This document shows positions 35,105 to 43,699 of a stretch of DNA of 64,000 bases, in pieces. Source of the DNA: DATBAX01 sp963762965 (lineage in GTDB: Bacteria > Acidobacteriota > Terriglobia > Terriglobales > Acidobacteriaceae); the NCBI GenBank assembly GCA_963762965.1, contig CAVXME010000001.1:2170001-2234000 (forward strand), read 5' to 3'. Position numbers and translations under genes: made by a program. Numbering within the stretch: the stretch's first letter is position 1; each line of letters opens with the position of its first letter. The notes under the pieces were generated by a model. It was not told where the DNA came from, made no database searches, and worked only from the letters and a program-made list of their open reading frames with translations.

Positions 35105-36448
35105 ATGAGTGAGATCGTTATCCGAGCTGAAAATCTGGGCAAGCGATACCGCCTCGGCGAGCGTGAACGCTACCTCGCGTTGCGCGACTTGCTGACCCGA
35201 GCCGCGTTGGCCCCGGCGCGTCTGTTATTTCCCCGCAACCCATCTTCGTCGAATGGAGTTCGTCGTAACGGCGATCGCAGCAACGGGAATCGTTCCCACC
35301 TCTGGGCCTTGAAGGATGCTACTTTTGAGGTTCGCCAAGGTGAAGTAGTCGGGCTTATCGGGCGTAACGGCGCCGGTAAGTCCACGCTCCTGAAGATCCT
35401 CTCGCGCATTACCAAACCCACCACCGGATGGGCGGAAATTTACGGGCGCGTTGGCAGCTTGCTTGAAGTCGGTACAGGCTTCCACCCAGAGCTTACCGGT
35501 TCCGAAAACATATACCTGAACGGCGCCATCCTGGGCATGAGCAAGCGGGAGATCACAAGAAAATTTGATGAAATTGTGGCGTTCGCAGAAGTAGAGAAAT
35601 TCATCGATACTCCGGTAAAGCACTATTCAAGTGGAATGTACGTGAGGCTGGCGTTCTCGGTGGCGGCCCACCTGGAACCGGAAATTCTGTTGGTGGATGA
35701 AGTCCTGGCGGTAGGGGACGCGTCTTTTCAGAAAAAATGCCTGGGCAAGATGGGTCAGGTCTCACGCGAAGGCCGGACCATCCTGTTTGTGAGTCACAAC
35801 ATGGCAGCGGTAAAGGCCCTTTGCAGCAGAGCGGTCCTGATGAAGGATGGTTCGATCGCTGCCTCTGGTTCAGTTGCCGATGTCGTTGACGATTATTTGT
35901 CGGGTGCTGCGCAGGTTGCGAGTTCGACAGAATGGCTGGATCCGGCGGCTGCGCCCGGCAACGAAAACGTGCGCCTCCGTTATGTACGCATAACCGCTCC
36001 GGAAGGTAAACCCGTCATCGACATTGATTCAGGCGCTGACATTGAGGTCGGCTTCGATAACTTTCGCGAGAATATCAATGTAGCGATCAATGCTCGGGTA
36101 TTCAACTCCGAGGGCATCCTTGTTTTCGTATCGAATTACCGTCTGAGTCCTGACAACGATTCGCGCTGCGGCTTTTATCAAGCGAAGTGCAAAATCCCAG
36201 GACATTTGCTTAACGCCGGCCGTTATTCCGTGGACTTAGGCTTCATCAAAGACCAGCGCTGGGTACTGCTTCGCCTTGAGAGCGCCGCCTCATTCGAAGT
36301 GGAGAACACGGCAACTGGTCGGGGCGCCGCAATGGGCGTGGCACCGGGTGTGGTTAGACCTCTCCTTTCGTGGTCTCACTCCTTCGAGGAAAAATCTGCG
36401 GGCATTGAAGAGTCTCGTTGGTCAACCTTACCTGCGGGAACGAACTGA
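35105..36448 (+). CDS. Polysaccharide ABC exporter ATPase with C-terminal glycan-binding domain (Wzt-like)
   Basis: A 447-residue ATPase. The ATP-binding domain contains Walker A GRNGAGKST with Lys92, the signature YSSGM, Walker B ILLVDEVLAVGD and the switch histidine in FVSHN. An unusual Asn/Arg/Ser-rich insertion (about 42-62) lies before Walker A. After residue about 275 a beta-sandwich domain follows (about 290-430). In Wzt proteins this domain reads the chemical cap at the non-reducing end of the glycan and licenses export. Here methyl or sulfate groups made by neighbouring enzymes are candidate caps. The next gene starts one base after its stop. Confidence 0.92.
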   Translation: MSEIVIRAENLGKRYRLGERERYLALRDLLTRAALAPARLLFPRNPSSSNGVRRNGDRSNGNRSHLWALKDATFEVRQGEVVGLIGRNGAGKSTLLKILSRITKPTTGWAEIYGRVGSLLEVGTGFHPELTGSENIYLNGAILGMSKREITRKFDEIVAFAEVEKFIDTPVKHYSSGMYVRLAFSVAAHLEPEILLVDEVLAVGDASFQKKCLGKMGQVSREGRTILFVSHNMAAVKALCSRAVLMKDGSIAASGSVADVVDDYLSGAAQVASSTEWLDPAAAPGNENVRLRYVRITAPEGKPVIDIDSGADIEVGFDNFRENINVAINARVFNSEGILVFVSNYRLSPDNDSRCGFYQAKCKIPGHLLNAGRYSVDLGFIKDQRWVLLRLESAASFEVENTATGRGAAMGVAPGVVRPLLSWSHSFEEKSAGIEESRWSTLPAGTN

Positions 36449-36449
36449 C

Positions 36450-37484
36450 ATGAGGGAAAATGGGCGCCCTGGAATCGCTAAGTCTTTATATGAAGGCGTA
36501 CGGCATGCTTTTGGGTTGGGACCGCCGGGGACTAGCTCGCAGGTTCTTCCGCAGTCGACGGATGCGCCCAGCGTGAACCGCCGAATCGTGCTTGGTTGCG
36601 TCGCCGACAATAAGCCTGCGTATCTGTATGAGGCATTGCGGCTTTTGCAGTCAGTGCGCTGGTTCGGTGGACCGTCAGCCGAATGTGACTTTATTCTCTG
36701 CATCGTGGGCTCGGCTGATCCACTCTACAGCCGCCATTTCCGCCGTTTGGGCGCAAGAATTCGCGTGGTGCAGCCATATAGTGAAATCTCGCCGGCCACT
36801 AACAAGCTGCGATTCTGGCAACTCCCAGAACTCGCGAGCTACCAGCGGGCCGTTTGCCTCGATTGCGACACCATTGTGGTGCGCGACCCGCTGACACCGT
36901 TAGAGCGGCCTGGACTCCACGCTCGGATGGCCGGACTTCCAACGGTCCCGCACGATGTGTTCATCAAAATGTTCGACGCTTTTCGCCTGAAGATTCCGGA
37001 ACGATCCTATCGATGTGTCCTAAGCGGCGAGGCAACAATCGTCTACCTTAACAACGGTGTCCTCGCCATGGATCCGCCCACCGTGGCCGATCTTGTCCCG
37101 CGTTGGATCAGATTTACGGACGCTCTTCTCAAGAGCGAGATTATGCGCGAGCACAAATGGTTCATCGAGCAGGCGGCTCTAACTTTGGCTCTGGTCGAGA
37201 GCGGGTGTCCATTCCATCTCCTGGGCAACGAAATGAATTTCCCCTTCCCCGGGGCGTGGCAACCCTTAGTCGAGGACGTCGATCCGCGAATCATTCACCA
37301 TCATCACCATGTTGAGCTGTCAGGGCGAGTCAAGCTCTCCGGCTATCCTCTGGTGGATGCGCGTATTGACGCCTTCAACCGGAAACTTTGGCGAGCCTTT
37401 GTTGTGCCACCTTCTGCGACGGTTCGCCGCAAGCTTGGCAACCGCGTCCGCAAGCTGCTCGCATCGCATTCCACCCACGCATAG
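36450..37484 (+). CDS. GT-A type glycosyltransferase with sulfotransferase-like N-terminal leader
   Basis: A 344-residue protein. After about 40 residues it shows a nucleotide-diphospho-sugar transferase fold: RRIVLGCVADNKPAYL, NKLRFWQLPEL, and CLDCDTIVVRDP containing the D-x-D metal site; it ends with a histidine run (IIHHHHHVE) likely near the active site. Residues 13-36 (SLYEGVRHAFGLGPPG...) closely match the start of the two sulfotransferases that follow, at both protein and DNA level, although the catalytic domains are unrelated. The ATG at 36450 is one base after the Wzt stop and gives a protein that begins with this leader; an earlier in-frame start at 36276 lies inside Wzt. Donor unknown. 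Confidence 0.82.
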   Translation: MRENGRPGIAKSLYEGVRHAFGLGPPGTSSQVLPQSTDAPSVNRRIVLGCVADNKPAYLYEALRLLQSVRWFGGPSAECDFILCIVGSADPLYSRHFRRLGARIRVVQPYSEISPATNKLRFWQLPELASYQRAVCLDCDTIVVRDPLTPLERPGLHARMAGLPTVPHDVFIKMFDAFRLKIPERSYRCVLSGEATIVYLNNGVLAMDPPTVADLVPRWIRFTDALLKSEIMREHKWFIEQAALTLALVESGCPFHLLGNEMNFPFPGAWQPLVEDVDPRIIHHHHHVELSGRVKLSGYPLVDARIDAFNRKLWRAFVVPPSATVRRKLGNRVRKLLASHSTHA

Positions 37485-37499
37485 GATATCGGCGAGAAT

Positions 37500-38367
37500 T
37501 CGTTTCGGCGGGAACTACCTAAAGGAACCTGAGGTGAACAATGTTACGGTCCGGCACGACTGGATTTCTATATAACGGAGTGCGGCGCGCCCTTGGGTTG
37601 GAACCGCCAGGGAAGAGCTTGAAGGTTCTTCCCGACGACGTCTTTCTGGTTTCGTATCCCAAGTCGGGCAACACTTGGACCCGTTTTCTTCTCGGCAACC
37701 TCCTGTTCCCGGACACTCCCGTGACCTTCGCCAATATCCACATGCTGGTTCCTTTTCCGCTATCTACTCCAAGAAAAGATTTTGAGCGAATGCCCAGGCC
37801 GCGCATCATCAAGAGTCATGATTGCTTCGACCCAGCATTTCCACGCGTAATCTACATTGTGCGTGACCCGCGGGATGTTGTTGTCTCGCAGTATCACCAT
37901 AACCGAAAGGCGATGGAAATCGACGACGATTTGCCGATCGAAAGCTTTGTAGAAAGGTTTCTGGCGGGCGAAAGTTGCCTGGGACCGAGCCCCGGGTCGT
38001 GGGGAGAAAACGTCGGGACATGGCTCAGCACGAGGGAGGGCGATCCACGCTTTCTTATGTTGCGTTACGAAGATCTGCTGGCGGATGCCGAGCGCGAACT
38101 CAGAAAGATCGTCCAGTTTCTTAATTTGAAGACCACCTCCGCGCAGGTTACCCAGGCGGTCGAAAGAAGCTCGGCTGCCCGGATGCGCGAACTCGAAAAA
38201 GCACAGGCTGAGGACATTGATCGACTGGTGGGGAGGAAGTCGCGAAAGGATCTGATGTTCGTGCGTGCCGCAGTTTCCGACGGTTGGCGGAAAGATTTGC
38301 CAATGGCGATGGTAGAGAAAATTGAAGCCGCCTGGGGACCGTTGATGCAACATCTTGGCTACGAATT
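37500..38367 (+). repeat. Direct repeat copy 1 (duplicated sulfotransferase unit)
   Basis: The segment from about 37500, including the ribosome site and upstream GGCGGGAACTACCTAA-like DNA, to about 38367 recurs at about 38508-39367 with very high identity and one codon-sized indel (PSPGS versus PNGS). The copies diverge abruptly after the shared GYE codons near the 3' end. Boundaries are by eye. Confidence 0.85.
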
Positions 38368-38467
38368 GGCGTCTACCCGGTCGCAATCGTTCACATCCTC
38401 AATGAGAGATGCAGACGGCCTGTTTCCTGAACTCCTCCGTAAGCACAGCTATGCGGCACCAGGATAG
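37541..38467 (+). CDS. Sulfotransferase, tandem copy 1
   Basis: A 308-residue PAPS-dependent sulfotransferase of the Sulfotransfer_1 type. The 5'-phosphosulfate loop is SYPKSGNTWTRFLLGN (about 40-55), a catalytic histidine lies in KSHDCF, the 3'-phosphate site is YIVRDPRDVVVSQYHH, and the C-terminal F-x-R-x(9)-G-W-x-K-like motif is FVRAAVSDGWRKDLP. The first 37 residues (FLYNGVRRALGLEPPG...) form a leader shared with the gene before and the gene after. GAGGTGA precedes the ATG. The C-terminal 35 residues are unique to this copy. It should sulfate a sugar of the exported glycan. Confidence 0.92.
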   Translation: MLRSGTTGFLYNGVRRALGLEPPGKSLKVLPDDVFLVSYPKSGNTWTRFLLGNLLFPDTPVTFANIHMLVPFPLSTPRKDFERMPRPRIIKSHDCFDPAFPRVIYIVRDPRDVVVSQYHHNRKAMEIDDDLPIESFVERFLAGESCLGPSPGSWGENVGTWLSTREGDPRFLMLRYEDLLADAERELRKIVQFLNLKTTSAQVTQAVERSSAARMRELEKAQAEDIDRLVGRKSRKDLMFVRAAVSDGWRKDLPMAMVEKIEAAWGPLMQHLGYELASTRSQSFTSSMRDADGLFPELLRKHSYAAPG

Positions 38468-38507
38468 ATGCGCAAGAAAGCGCCTTAACTGGACATCTGT
38501 GAGAGGC

Positions 38508-39367
38508 TGTTTCTGCGGGAATTAGCTAAGGAACGTGAGGTGAACAATGTTAGGGTCTGGCACTACTGGATTTCTATATAACGGAGTACGGCGCGCCCTT
38601 GGGTTGGAACCGCCAGCGAAGAGTTTGAAGATTCTTTCCGACGACGTCTTTCTGGTTTCGTACCCCAAGTCGGGCAACACTTGGACCCGTTTTCTTCTCG
38701 GCAACTTACTGTTCCCGGACACTCCGGTGACTTTCGCCAATATTCACGTGTTGGTTGCGTGTCCGCTATCCACTCCAAGAAAAGACTTTGAGCGGATGCC
38801 CAGGCCGCGCATCATCAAGAGCCATGACTGCTTCGATCCGGCATTTCCACGCGTAATCTACATCGTGCGTGACCCACGGGACGTTGTAATTTCGCACTAT
38901 CACTATCACCGGAAGATAGGGGAAATCAACGACCATTTGCCAATCGAAGCGTTTGTAGAGCGGTTTTTGGCCGGCGAAACTTGTCTTGCACCGAACGGGT
39001 CGTGGGGAGAAAATGTCGGGACATGGCTCAGCACGAGGGAGGACGATCCGCGCTTTCTTATGTTGCGTTACGAAGATCTGGTGGCGGATACCGAACGCGA
39101 AGTCAGAAAGATTGTCCAGTTTCTTAATCTGAATACCACCTCTGCGCAGATTACTCAGGCCGTGGAAAGAAGCTCAGCTGCGCGGATGCGAGAACTAGAA
39201 AAGGCACAGGGTGAGGATGTTGACCGGCTGGTGGGGAGGAAGTCGCGAAAGGATCTGATGTTCGTGCGCGCCGCAGTTTCCGACGGTTGGCGGAAAGATT
39301 TGCCAATGGCGATGGTAGAGAAAATTGAAGCCGCCTGGGGACCGTTGATGCAACATCTTGGCTACGA
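38508..39367 (+). repeat. Direct repeat copy 2 (duplicated sulfotransferase unit)
   Basis: Second copy of the unit at 37500-38367, including the ribosome-binding region. Scattered substitutions, many of them silent, show that the duplication is not brand new. The sequence after about 39367 is unrelated to the end of copy 1. Confidence 0.85.
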
Positions 39368-39485
39368 ATCGGCAACGCAAAGGCCTCACCAAGCATTGCA
39401 AGGCGCAGCTTGGAATCGCTCACGACTTGGAGTCGGGGCTAATGCAGAACAGCAGCCGGAGCATGCCGTACTCAATCGAACATAA
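38547..39485 (+). CDS. Sulfotransferase, tandem copy 2
   Basis: A 312-residue paralogue of the preceding gene with the same PAPS motifs (SYPKSGNTWTRF, KSHDCF, YIVRDPRDVVISHYHYH, FVRAAVSDGWRKDLP). It differs mainly around residues 115-150, which face the acceptor site in related enzymes (QYHHNRKAMEID versus SHYHYHRKIGEIN), so the two may sulfate different positions. Its last 40 residues (after GYES) are unlike copy 1 and are partly shared with the start of the next gene, which overlaps by about 44 bases. The tail may therefore be a by-product of the duplication junction. Confidence 0.9.
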   Translation: MLGSGTTGFLYNGVRRALGLEPPAKSLKILSDDVFLVSYPKSGNTWTRFLLGNLLFPDTPVTFANIHVLVACPLSTPRKDFERMPRPRIIKSHDCFDPAFPRVIYIVRDPRDVVISHYHYHRKIGEINDHLPIEAFVERFLAGETCLAPNGSWGENVGTWLSTREDDPRFLMLRYEDLVADTEREVRKIVQFLNLNTTSAQITQAVERSSAARMRELEKAQGEDVDRLVGRKSRKDLMFVRAAVSDGWRKDLPMAMVEKIEAAWGPLMQHLGYESATQRPHQALQGAAWNRSRLGVGANAEQQPEHAVLNRT

Positions 39486-40305
39486 ACGTTGGCTGCAAGC
39501 CTATCTTCCTCCAACCGGATACAGTCGTGTTGTGCGCATGGCAAAGGCCGTACTGGGTTGGAGGCACAGAGAGGATCTGAGCTACCTTGCCTCCTTATTC
39601 GGCACCGACAAGTGGGGATCGCACTGGTACACACAACATTACCAACGCTATTTTGCTCCACTTAGGAACAAACGCCTCAACTTGCTCGAAATAGGCGTTG
39701 GTGGCTATGACAACGGAGGCGGCGGAGCGGCATCCCTTCGTATGTGGAAAGCTTACTTCCGCAAGTGTCAAATTGTTGGGATCGATCTCTATGACAAGGG
39801 CCGGCTAAGCGAACCACGAATTGACATACGCCAGTGCGACCAGACGGACGCCGATGCGCTGCTTGCTCTCGCCAGAGAATATGGGGGATTCGACATCATT
39901 ATCGACGACGGCAGTCACCTAAATGCCGACGTCATCAAGACTTTCCAAATTCTGTTTCCAATATTGCGGCCGAACGGCATATATGCTGTGGAGGATACGC
40001 AAACCGCTTACTGGCAAACCTGGGGAGGTGGTATTGAGAACCCGCACAGCTCAATGGCATTCTTCAAGGGCCTAGCAGACGGCCTCAACCATGTTGAGTA
40101 TCCCATCGCCAACTACCAGCCGAACTACTTCGATCAGCATATCCTCGAGATCGCCTTCTTCCATAACCTGGTTGTGATTAGAAAAGGACAGAACGACGAA
40201 AAAACAAACATGCCGGATTTGGTTCAACGAGAACTAGCGGCCCAGACCCCGCAACTGTCGGAATATCCGTTGAGATGTTCCCTCCCATCGGAATCGTTGA
40301 AGTAG
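39442..40305 (+). CDS. Class I SAM-dependent methyltransferase (MycE-like)
   Basis: About 287 residues. The sequence SLFGTDKWGSHWYTQHYQRYF, the SAM motif LLEIGVGGYDNGGGGAASLRMW and FDIIIDDGSHLNADVIKTF match the metal-dependent sugar O-methyltransferases typified by mycinamicin MycE; the acidic pair in IDDGSH would hold the divalent ion. It should methylate a deoxysugar or uronic acid of the glycan. The ATG at 39442 overlaps the sulfotransferase end by 44 bases; an ATG at 39463 is also possible, and a longer frame from 39358 would lie within the duplicated unit. All conserved parts are retained from 39442. Confidence 0.85.
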   Translation: MQNSSRSMPYSIEHKRWLQAYLPPTGYSRVVRMAKAVLGWRHREDLSYLASLFGTDKWGSHWYTQHYQRYFAPLRNKRLNLLEIGVGGYDNGGGGAASLRMWKAYFRKCQIVGIDLYDKGRLSEPRIDIRQCDQTDADALLALAREYGGFDIIIDDGSHLNADVIKTFQILFPILRPNGIYAVEDTQTAYWQTWGGGIENPHSSMAFFKGLADGLNHVEYPIANYQPNYFDQHILEIAFFHNLVVIRKGQNDEKTNMPDLVQRELAAQTPQLSEYPLRCSLPSESLK

Positions 40306-40333
40306 TTCCAAGTGCCATGCCGGAGCACCCGCA

Positions 40334-41359
40334 ATGTCCGCCCCTAAAAACGTGCATCGAGATATTGTGGTTTCATTAGACCCCGTCTCTGGAAGCCTGG
40401 CGAATTTGTTGGGCTCTTTCCGTCTTCCGGGTCTTGTAAAAAGAGCGCTGCCGGACGGCGTGATTGCTGGCATGTATGGAATAAGAAAGCGGATAAGAAG
40501 GAGGCTGCTGAACCGCGGATTGCCTCTGAACAGCGTTTTCGAGCAGCCTATTGAACACAAACAAGCCGGCGCATCGATGTCGATCGTTGTTCCTATCCAC
40601 GATGCTCCGTTGGTCACCAAGCGCTGCCTCGCCAGCCTCGAGCGTTACGCCACAGGCGCTGAGGTTATCCTTGTAGATGACGGGTCCGAACTCGCAGCCA
40701 CGATTGACGTCATTCGCGAGTTCAGCAGCCGTAATGGATGGAAAGTGATTACGAATGCCCAGGCGCGCGGACATAGCGCAGCCTGTGCTGCGGGAGCCAG
40801 CTTCGGAACGCGTGATTATCTATGCCTGCTGAACTCCGATACCGTGGTGACTCCGTGGTGCTGGCGACCGATTCAAGAACAGTTTGCGACTGACCCTACC
40901 ATCGGCGTTGCGGGCCCTTGCACGAGCACTTCTGGGAATCAACAAACCCTCGAAATCGCAGAACTCTGTCGATTTCACTGGAATGATAGTCAAATATCTG
41001 CGTTTGCCGAAAGATTGGTGACCGCTCCCGCCCAGCCTTTGGTAGTGGACTTGCCGTGGGTCTCAGGCTTCGCCTTCTTCATACGCCGTGGTCTGTGGGA
41101 AAAACTGGGGGGATTCGACAGTCACCTGCCGGATTATGGCAACGAATCTGAACTTTGCAAACGCGTCATCAATTTGGGATACCGGGCAGTGTGGGTTCGA
41201 AGCAGCTATATCCATCATTTAGCACGGCAAAGTTATGCGAATCAAATCAGCGACGATGAAGTGCGTTCCAGAGTAGTGGCAGCTTTCGAATACATATTGC
41301 GGAAACACAACTGGCAACCTCGCAATACCCCCCCGACGAGCACAATGAAACCACAATGA
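40334..41359 (+). CDS. Glycosyltransferase family 2
   Basis: A 341-residue GT-A enzyme with an extra N-terminal stretch of about 78 residues before the catalytic fold. The domain starts at MSIVVPIHDAPLVTKRCLASL, continues with VILVDDGSE, and has the metal-binding LNSDTVVTP. The acceptor half includes WVSGFAFFIRRGLWEKLGGFD and a histidine-rich YIHHLA. The N-terminal extension includes a basic amphipathic segment (RKRIRRRLLNR) that could touch the membrane. It lies 28 bases after the methyltransferase gene. Donor and linkage are unknown. Confidence 0.9.
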   Translation: MSAPKNVHRDIVVSLDPVSGSLANLLGSFRLPGLVKRALPDGVIAGMYGIRKRIRRRLLNRGLPLNSVFEQPIEHKQAGASMSIVVPIHDAPLVTKRCLASLERYATGAEVILVDDGSELAATIDVIREFSSRNGWKVITNAQARGHSAACAAGASFGTRDYLCLLNSDTVVTPWCWRPIQEQFATDPTIGVAGPCTSTSGNQQTLEIAELCRFHWNDSQISAFAERLVTAPAQPLVVDLPWVSGFAFFIRRGLWEKLGGFDSHLPDYGNESELCKRVINLGYRAVWVRSSYIHHLARQSYANQISDDEVRSRVVAAFEYILRKHNWQPRNTPPTSTMKPQ

Positions 41360-41458
41360 AACAAAGATAGGCGTGGTCGAGAATTGCCCGATCTCTCCTG
41401 GTTATCAGATTGATTACTTACACTAGAAACCGACGAGTCGTTTAGGAAGAGCGGACTG

Positions 41459-42622
41459 ATGAAAGTCTTGCACATTTCGGGGGATGCACTCGTTGGCGGT
41501 ATTGAGAGTTTCCTGATTACTCTGGCCCGAAGTAGAACCATCGATCAGACTTCAAGTCATGATTTCGCATTCACCGTTGAAGGGCCAGCAATCGATACGA
41601 TTCGCCTCACCGGCGCTCGAGTGCATTATCTCGGCCACGTGTTTCGGAAGCCGAGGACCCTGCGTCTTGCGCGCCGACGGCTAAATGAAGTATGTAGGGA
41701 ATACAAATACGATGTGGCGGTCTTCCACCAATCTCCCCATTTAGTGGCGGCCCTCGCTGACGTGCTCTGGCGACGCAATGTGAAGTTGGTCCGGTATTTT
41801 CACAATGAGACCTATCCGGGTTCGAGAATCGAACGGCTCGTACGCCTTATCTACCGTCACTTCCTGGATCTCTCAGTCTTCAACAGCAGCTTTTTGCTCA
41901 AGAGCATCCCCGATGCGAACGGAACGGTCGTATACTGCCCTGCTGATGGAAATGTTGAGCTCACCGACGAGAAGCGACAGAAAATTCGTGAACGATTCGC
42001 CACTCCGCTTGAAGATCCGCTCGTTATACAAGTTTGCCGGATGGAGGAAAGAAAAGGACATTCGCGTCTCCTCCAGGCGCTTGCCACGCTGAAATCCATT
42101 CGATGGACCTGTTGGATTGTCGGAGGACCGCAAAGAGAGAGCGAAATCTCTTACTTCGACAATGTCAAGAGCCTCGCGGGAGAACTCGGAATCGCCGACC
42201 GTGTTCGTTTTCTCGGCACGAGAAATGATGTGCCCGCACTGCTGGCGGCAGCCGACATTTTTTGCCATCCGAATAGCTATCCCCCCGAACCCTTCGGCAT
42301 AGCCTTTGTTGAAGCACTGCAAGCTGGGCTACCCGTGGTCACCAGTGCTATGGGAGGGGCGATGGAAATTGTCTCGGAGGAGTGCGGATTTCTTCTTCCC
42401 CCGGAGGACGACATCGCTCTGGCTGATGCTCTCCGGAGACTTTTGACGGAGGATCGCCTGCGCGAGGGAATGAGCTTATCGGCTAGGGCTCGTGGGGAGG
42501 TATTTAGTGCCAGGGTGCAAATCCCTCTCCTCAATGCTGCCCTTAAGACAGTCTTGGCGAACGGCAGTTTGCGCCTGAAGGGGTTTCCCATCGCTCAGAG
42601 TCCGAATGCTACGGATACGTAA
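41459..42622 (+). CDS. Glycosyltransferase family 4
   Basis: A 387-residue GT-B enzyme. The N-terminal domain opens VLHISGDALVGGIESFLITLA, with the glycine-rich acceptor loop. The C-terminal domain has VIQVCRMEERKGHSRLLQAL and the donor-binding EPFGIAFVEALQAGLPVVTS with both glutamates. AGGAAGA lies nine bases before the ATG. It follows the GT2 gene after 99 bases with no clear terminator. It should add a sugar to the growing repeat unit. Confidence 0.92.
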   Translation: MKVLHISGDALVGGIESFLITLARSRTIDQTSSHDFAFTVEGPAIDTIRLTGARVHYLGHVFRKPRTLRLARRRLNEVCREYKYDVAVFHQSPHLVAALADVLWRRNVKLVRYFHNETYPGSRIERLVRLIYRHFLDLSVFNSSFLLKSIPDANGTVVYCPADGNVELTDEKRQKIRERFATPLEDPLVIQVCRMEERKGHSRLLQALATLKSIRWTCWIVGGPQRESEISYFDNVKSLAGELGIADRVRFLGTRNDVPALLAAADIFCHPNSYPPEPFGIAFVEALQAGLPVVTSAMGGAMEIVSEECGFLLPPEDDIALADALRRLLTEDRLREGMSLSARARGEVFSARVQIPLLNAALKTVLANGSLRLKGFPIAQSPNATDT

Positions 42623-42654
42623 TCAAGAAATAGACACAAAAAGAACCATCAGCG

Positions 42655-43644
42655 ATGGCGGAATCTAGTGAAATTCGAGTCGCGATCTGTATCTGCACTC
42701 TTAGGCGGCAGGAACTCCTGCGGCATCTCTTGAACGGAACGTCGCAACTGACGTTCCGTAAGGTGCCCGTCCCGGAAATAGAGATAATTGTCGTAGATAA
42801 CGACGAGTTGCGAAGCGCCGAGGAGGTTTGCCGAACAGTTTCCGTGCCCTGGCCGGTCAAGTATGTGGTTGAGTCAAGGCGCGGCATTACATATGCGCGA
42901 AACCGCGCAATCGCTGAGGCTGGCTCGGTGAATTACGTTGCTTTCATTGATGACGATGAGGTTCCTTCCGCGGGATGGTTGGACGAACTGCTATCGACAC
43001 AAGTCAAATTCAAAGCCGATCTAGTGTCCGGCCCGGTGTTGCCCAGATATGATTCCGATGTCGCTGATTGGGTGAAACGCGGAGGATTTTTCGAGGGAGA
43101 GGTATCTGCCACCGGCACCTCGCGGAGAGCCTGCGCTGCCAACAATGTGTTGGTCGGAACCCATGTATTCACGCGTGTACCGCGGTTCGATGACGCCTTT
43201 GCATTGTCGGGAGCCGAGGATACGAACTTCTTTCTGCGAGTTGTGCAGGCTGGTCACAAGATCGTCTGGTCGCAAGAAGCTGTCGTTTTTGAAGCAGTTT
43301 CTGGCGAGCGCGGAACGGTCTCCTGGCTGCTCCGCCGGGAGTACCAAACCGGAAATGGATGGGTTTTCTGCGAAGCCGATGTGGATGGCCGGCCGCGTAG
43401 GTGGGTGGTGCGGTTTTGTAGAGCGTGTGGACACGTTGTAATCGGTTCGGCAAGCGCTATCTGGCGGTCAGTGCTATTTGACAAGGCTGCTATCGTCCGT
43501 TCCCTTCAGCGAGCTAGCCTGGGAGTCGGCATGCTTGCGGCACTTGCTGGCCACAGATTTCTCGCGTACAAAAACGCGGGCAAGAAACAAGCACGACAAT
43601 TTACAAAAGTGGCCAGCAGGGTAGACAGAACGTCTGCATCCTGA
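42655..43644 (+). CDS. Glycosyltransferase family 2
   Basis: A 329-residue GT-A enzyme. It begins IRVAICICTLRRQELLRHLL, includes EIIVVDNDE, RRGITYARNRAIAEA and the metal site AFIDDDEVPSAGWLDEL, and a later DAFALSGAEDTNFFLRV segment. This is the family-2 subgroup that reads a short acceptor and often adds hexoses to EPS side chains. About 80 C-terminal residues contain a weakly hydrophobic helix and a basic tail, suggesting peripheral membrane binding. The gene starts 32 bases after the previous stop. Confidence 0.9.
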   Translation: MAESSEIRVAICICTLRRQELLRHLLNGTSQLTFRKVPVPEIEIIVVDNDELRSAEEVCRTVSVPWPVKYVVESRRGITYARNRAIAEAGSVNYVAFIDDDEVPSAGWLDELLSTQVKFKADLVSGPVLPRYDSDVADWVKRGGFFEGEVSATGTSRRACAANNVLVGTHVFTRVPRFDDAFALSGAEDTNFFLRVVQAGHKIVWSQEAVVFEAVSGERGTVSWLLRREYQTGNGWVFCEADVDGRPRRWVVRFCRACGHVVIGSASAIWRSVLFDKAAIVRSLQRASLGVGMLAALAGHRFLAYKNAGKKQARQFTKVASRVDRTSAS

Positions 43645-43699
43645 ACATTGGTAACTCGTGCTTTGCAATTAACGGGGGATCGTAAACGCAGGTGATTCT

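Noticed and set aside
37290..37315. Histidine run IIHHHHHVE resembling an engineered His tag
   Set aside because: It is internal, encoded by mixed CAT/CAC codons within a glycosyltransferase, and so is natural sequence rather than a vector artefact.
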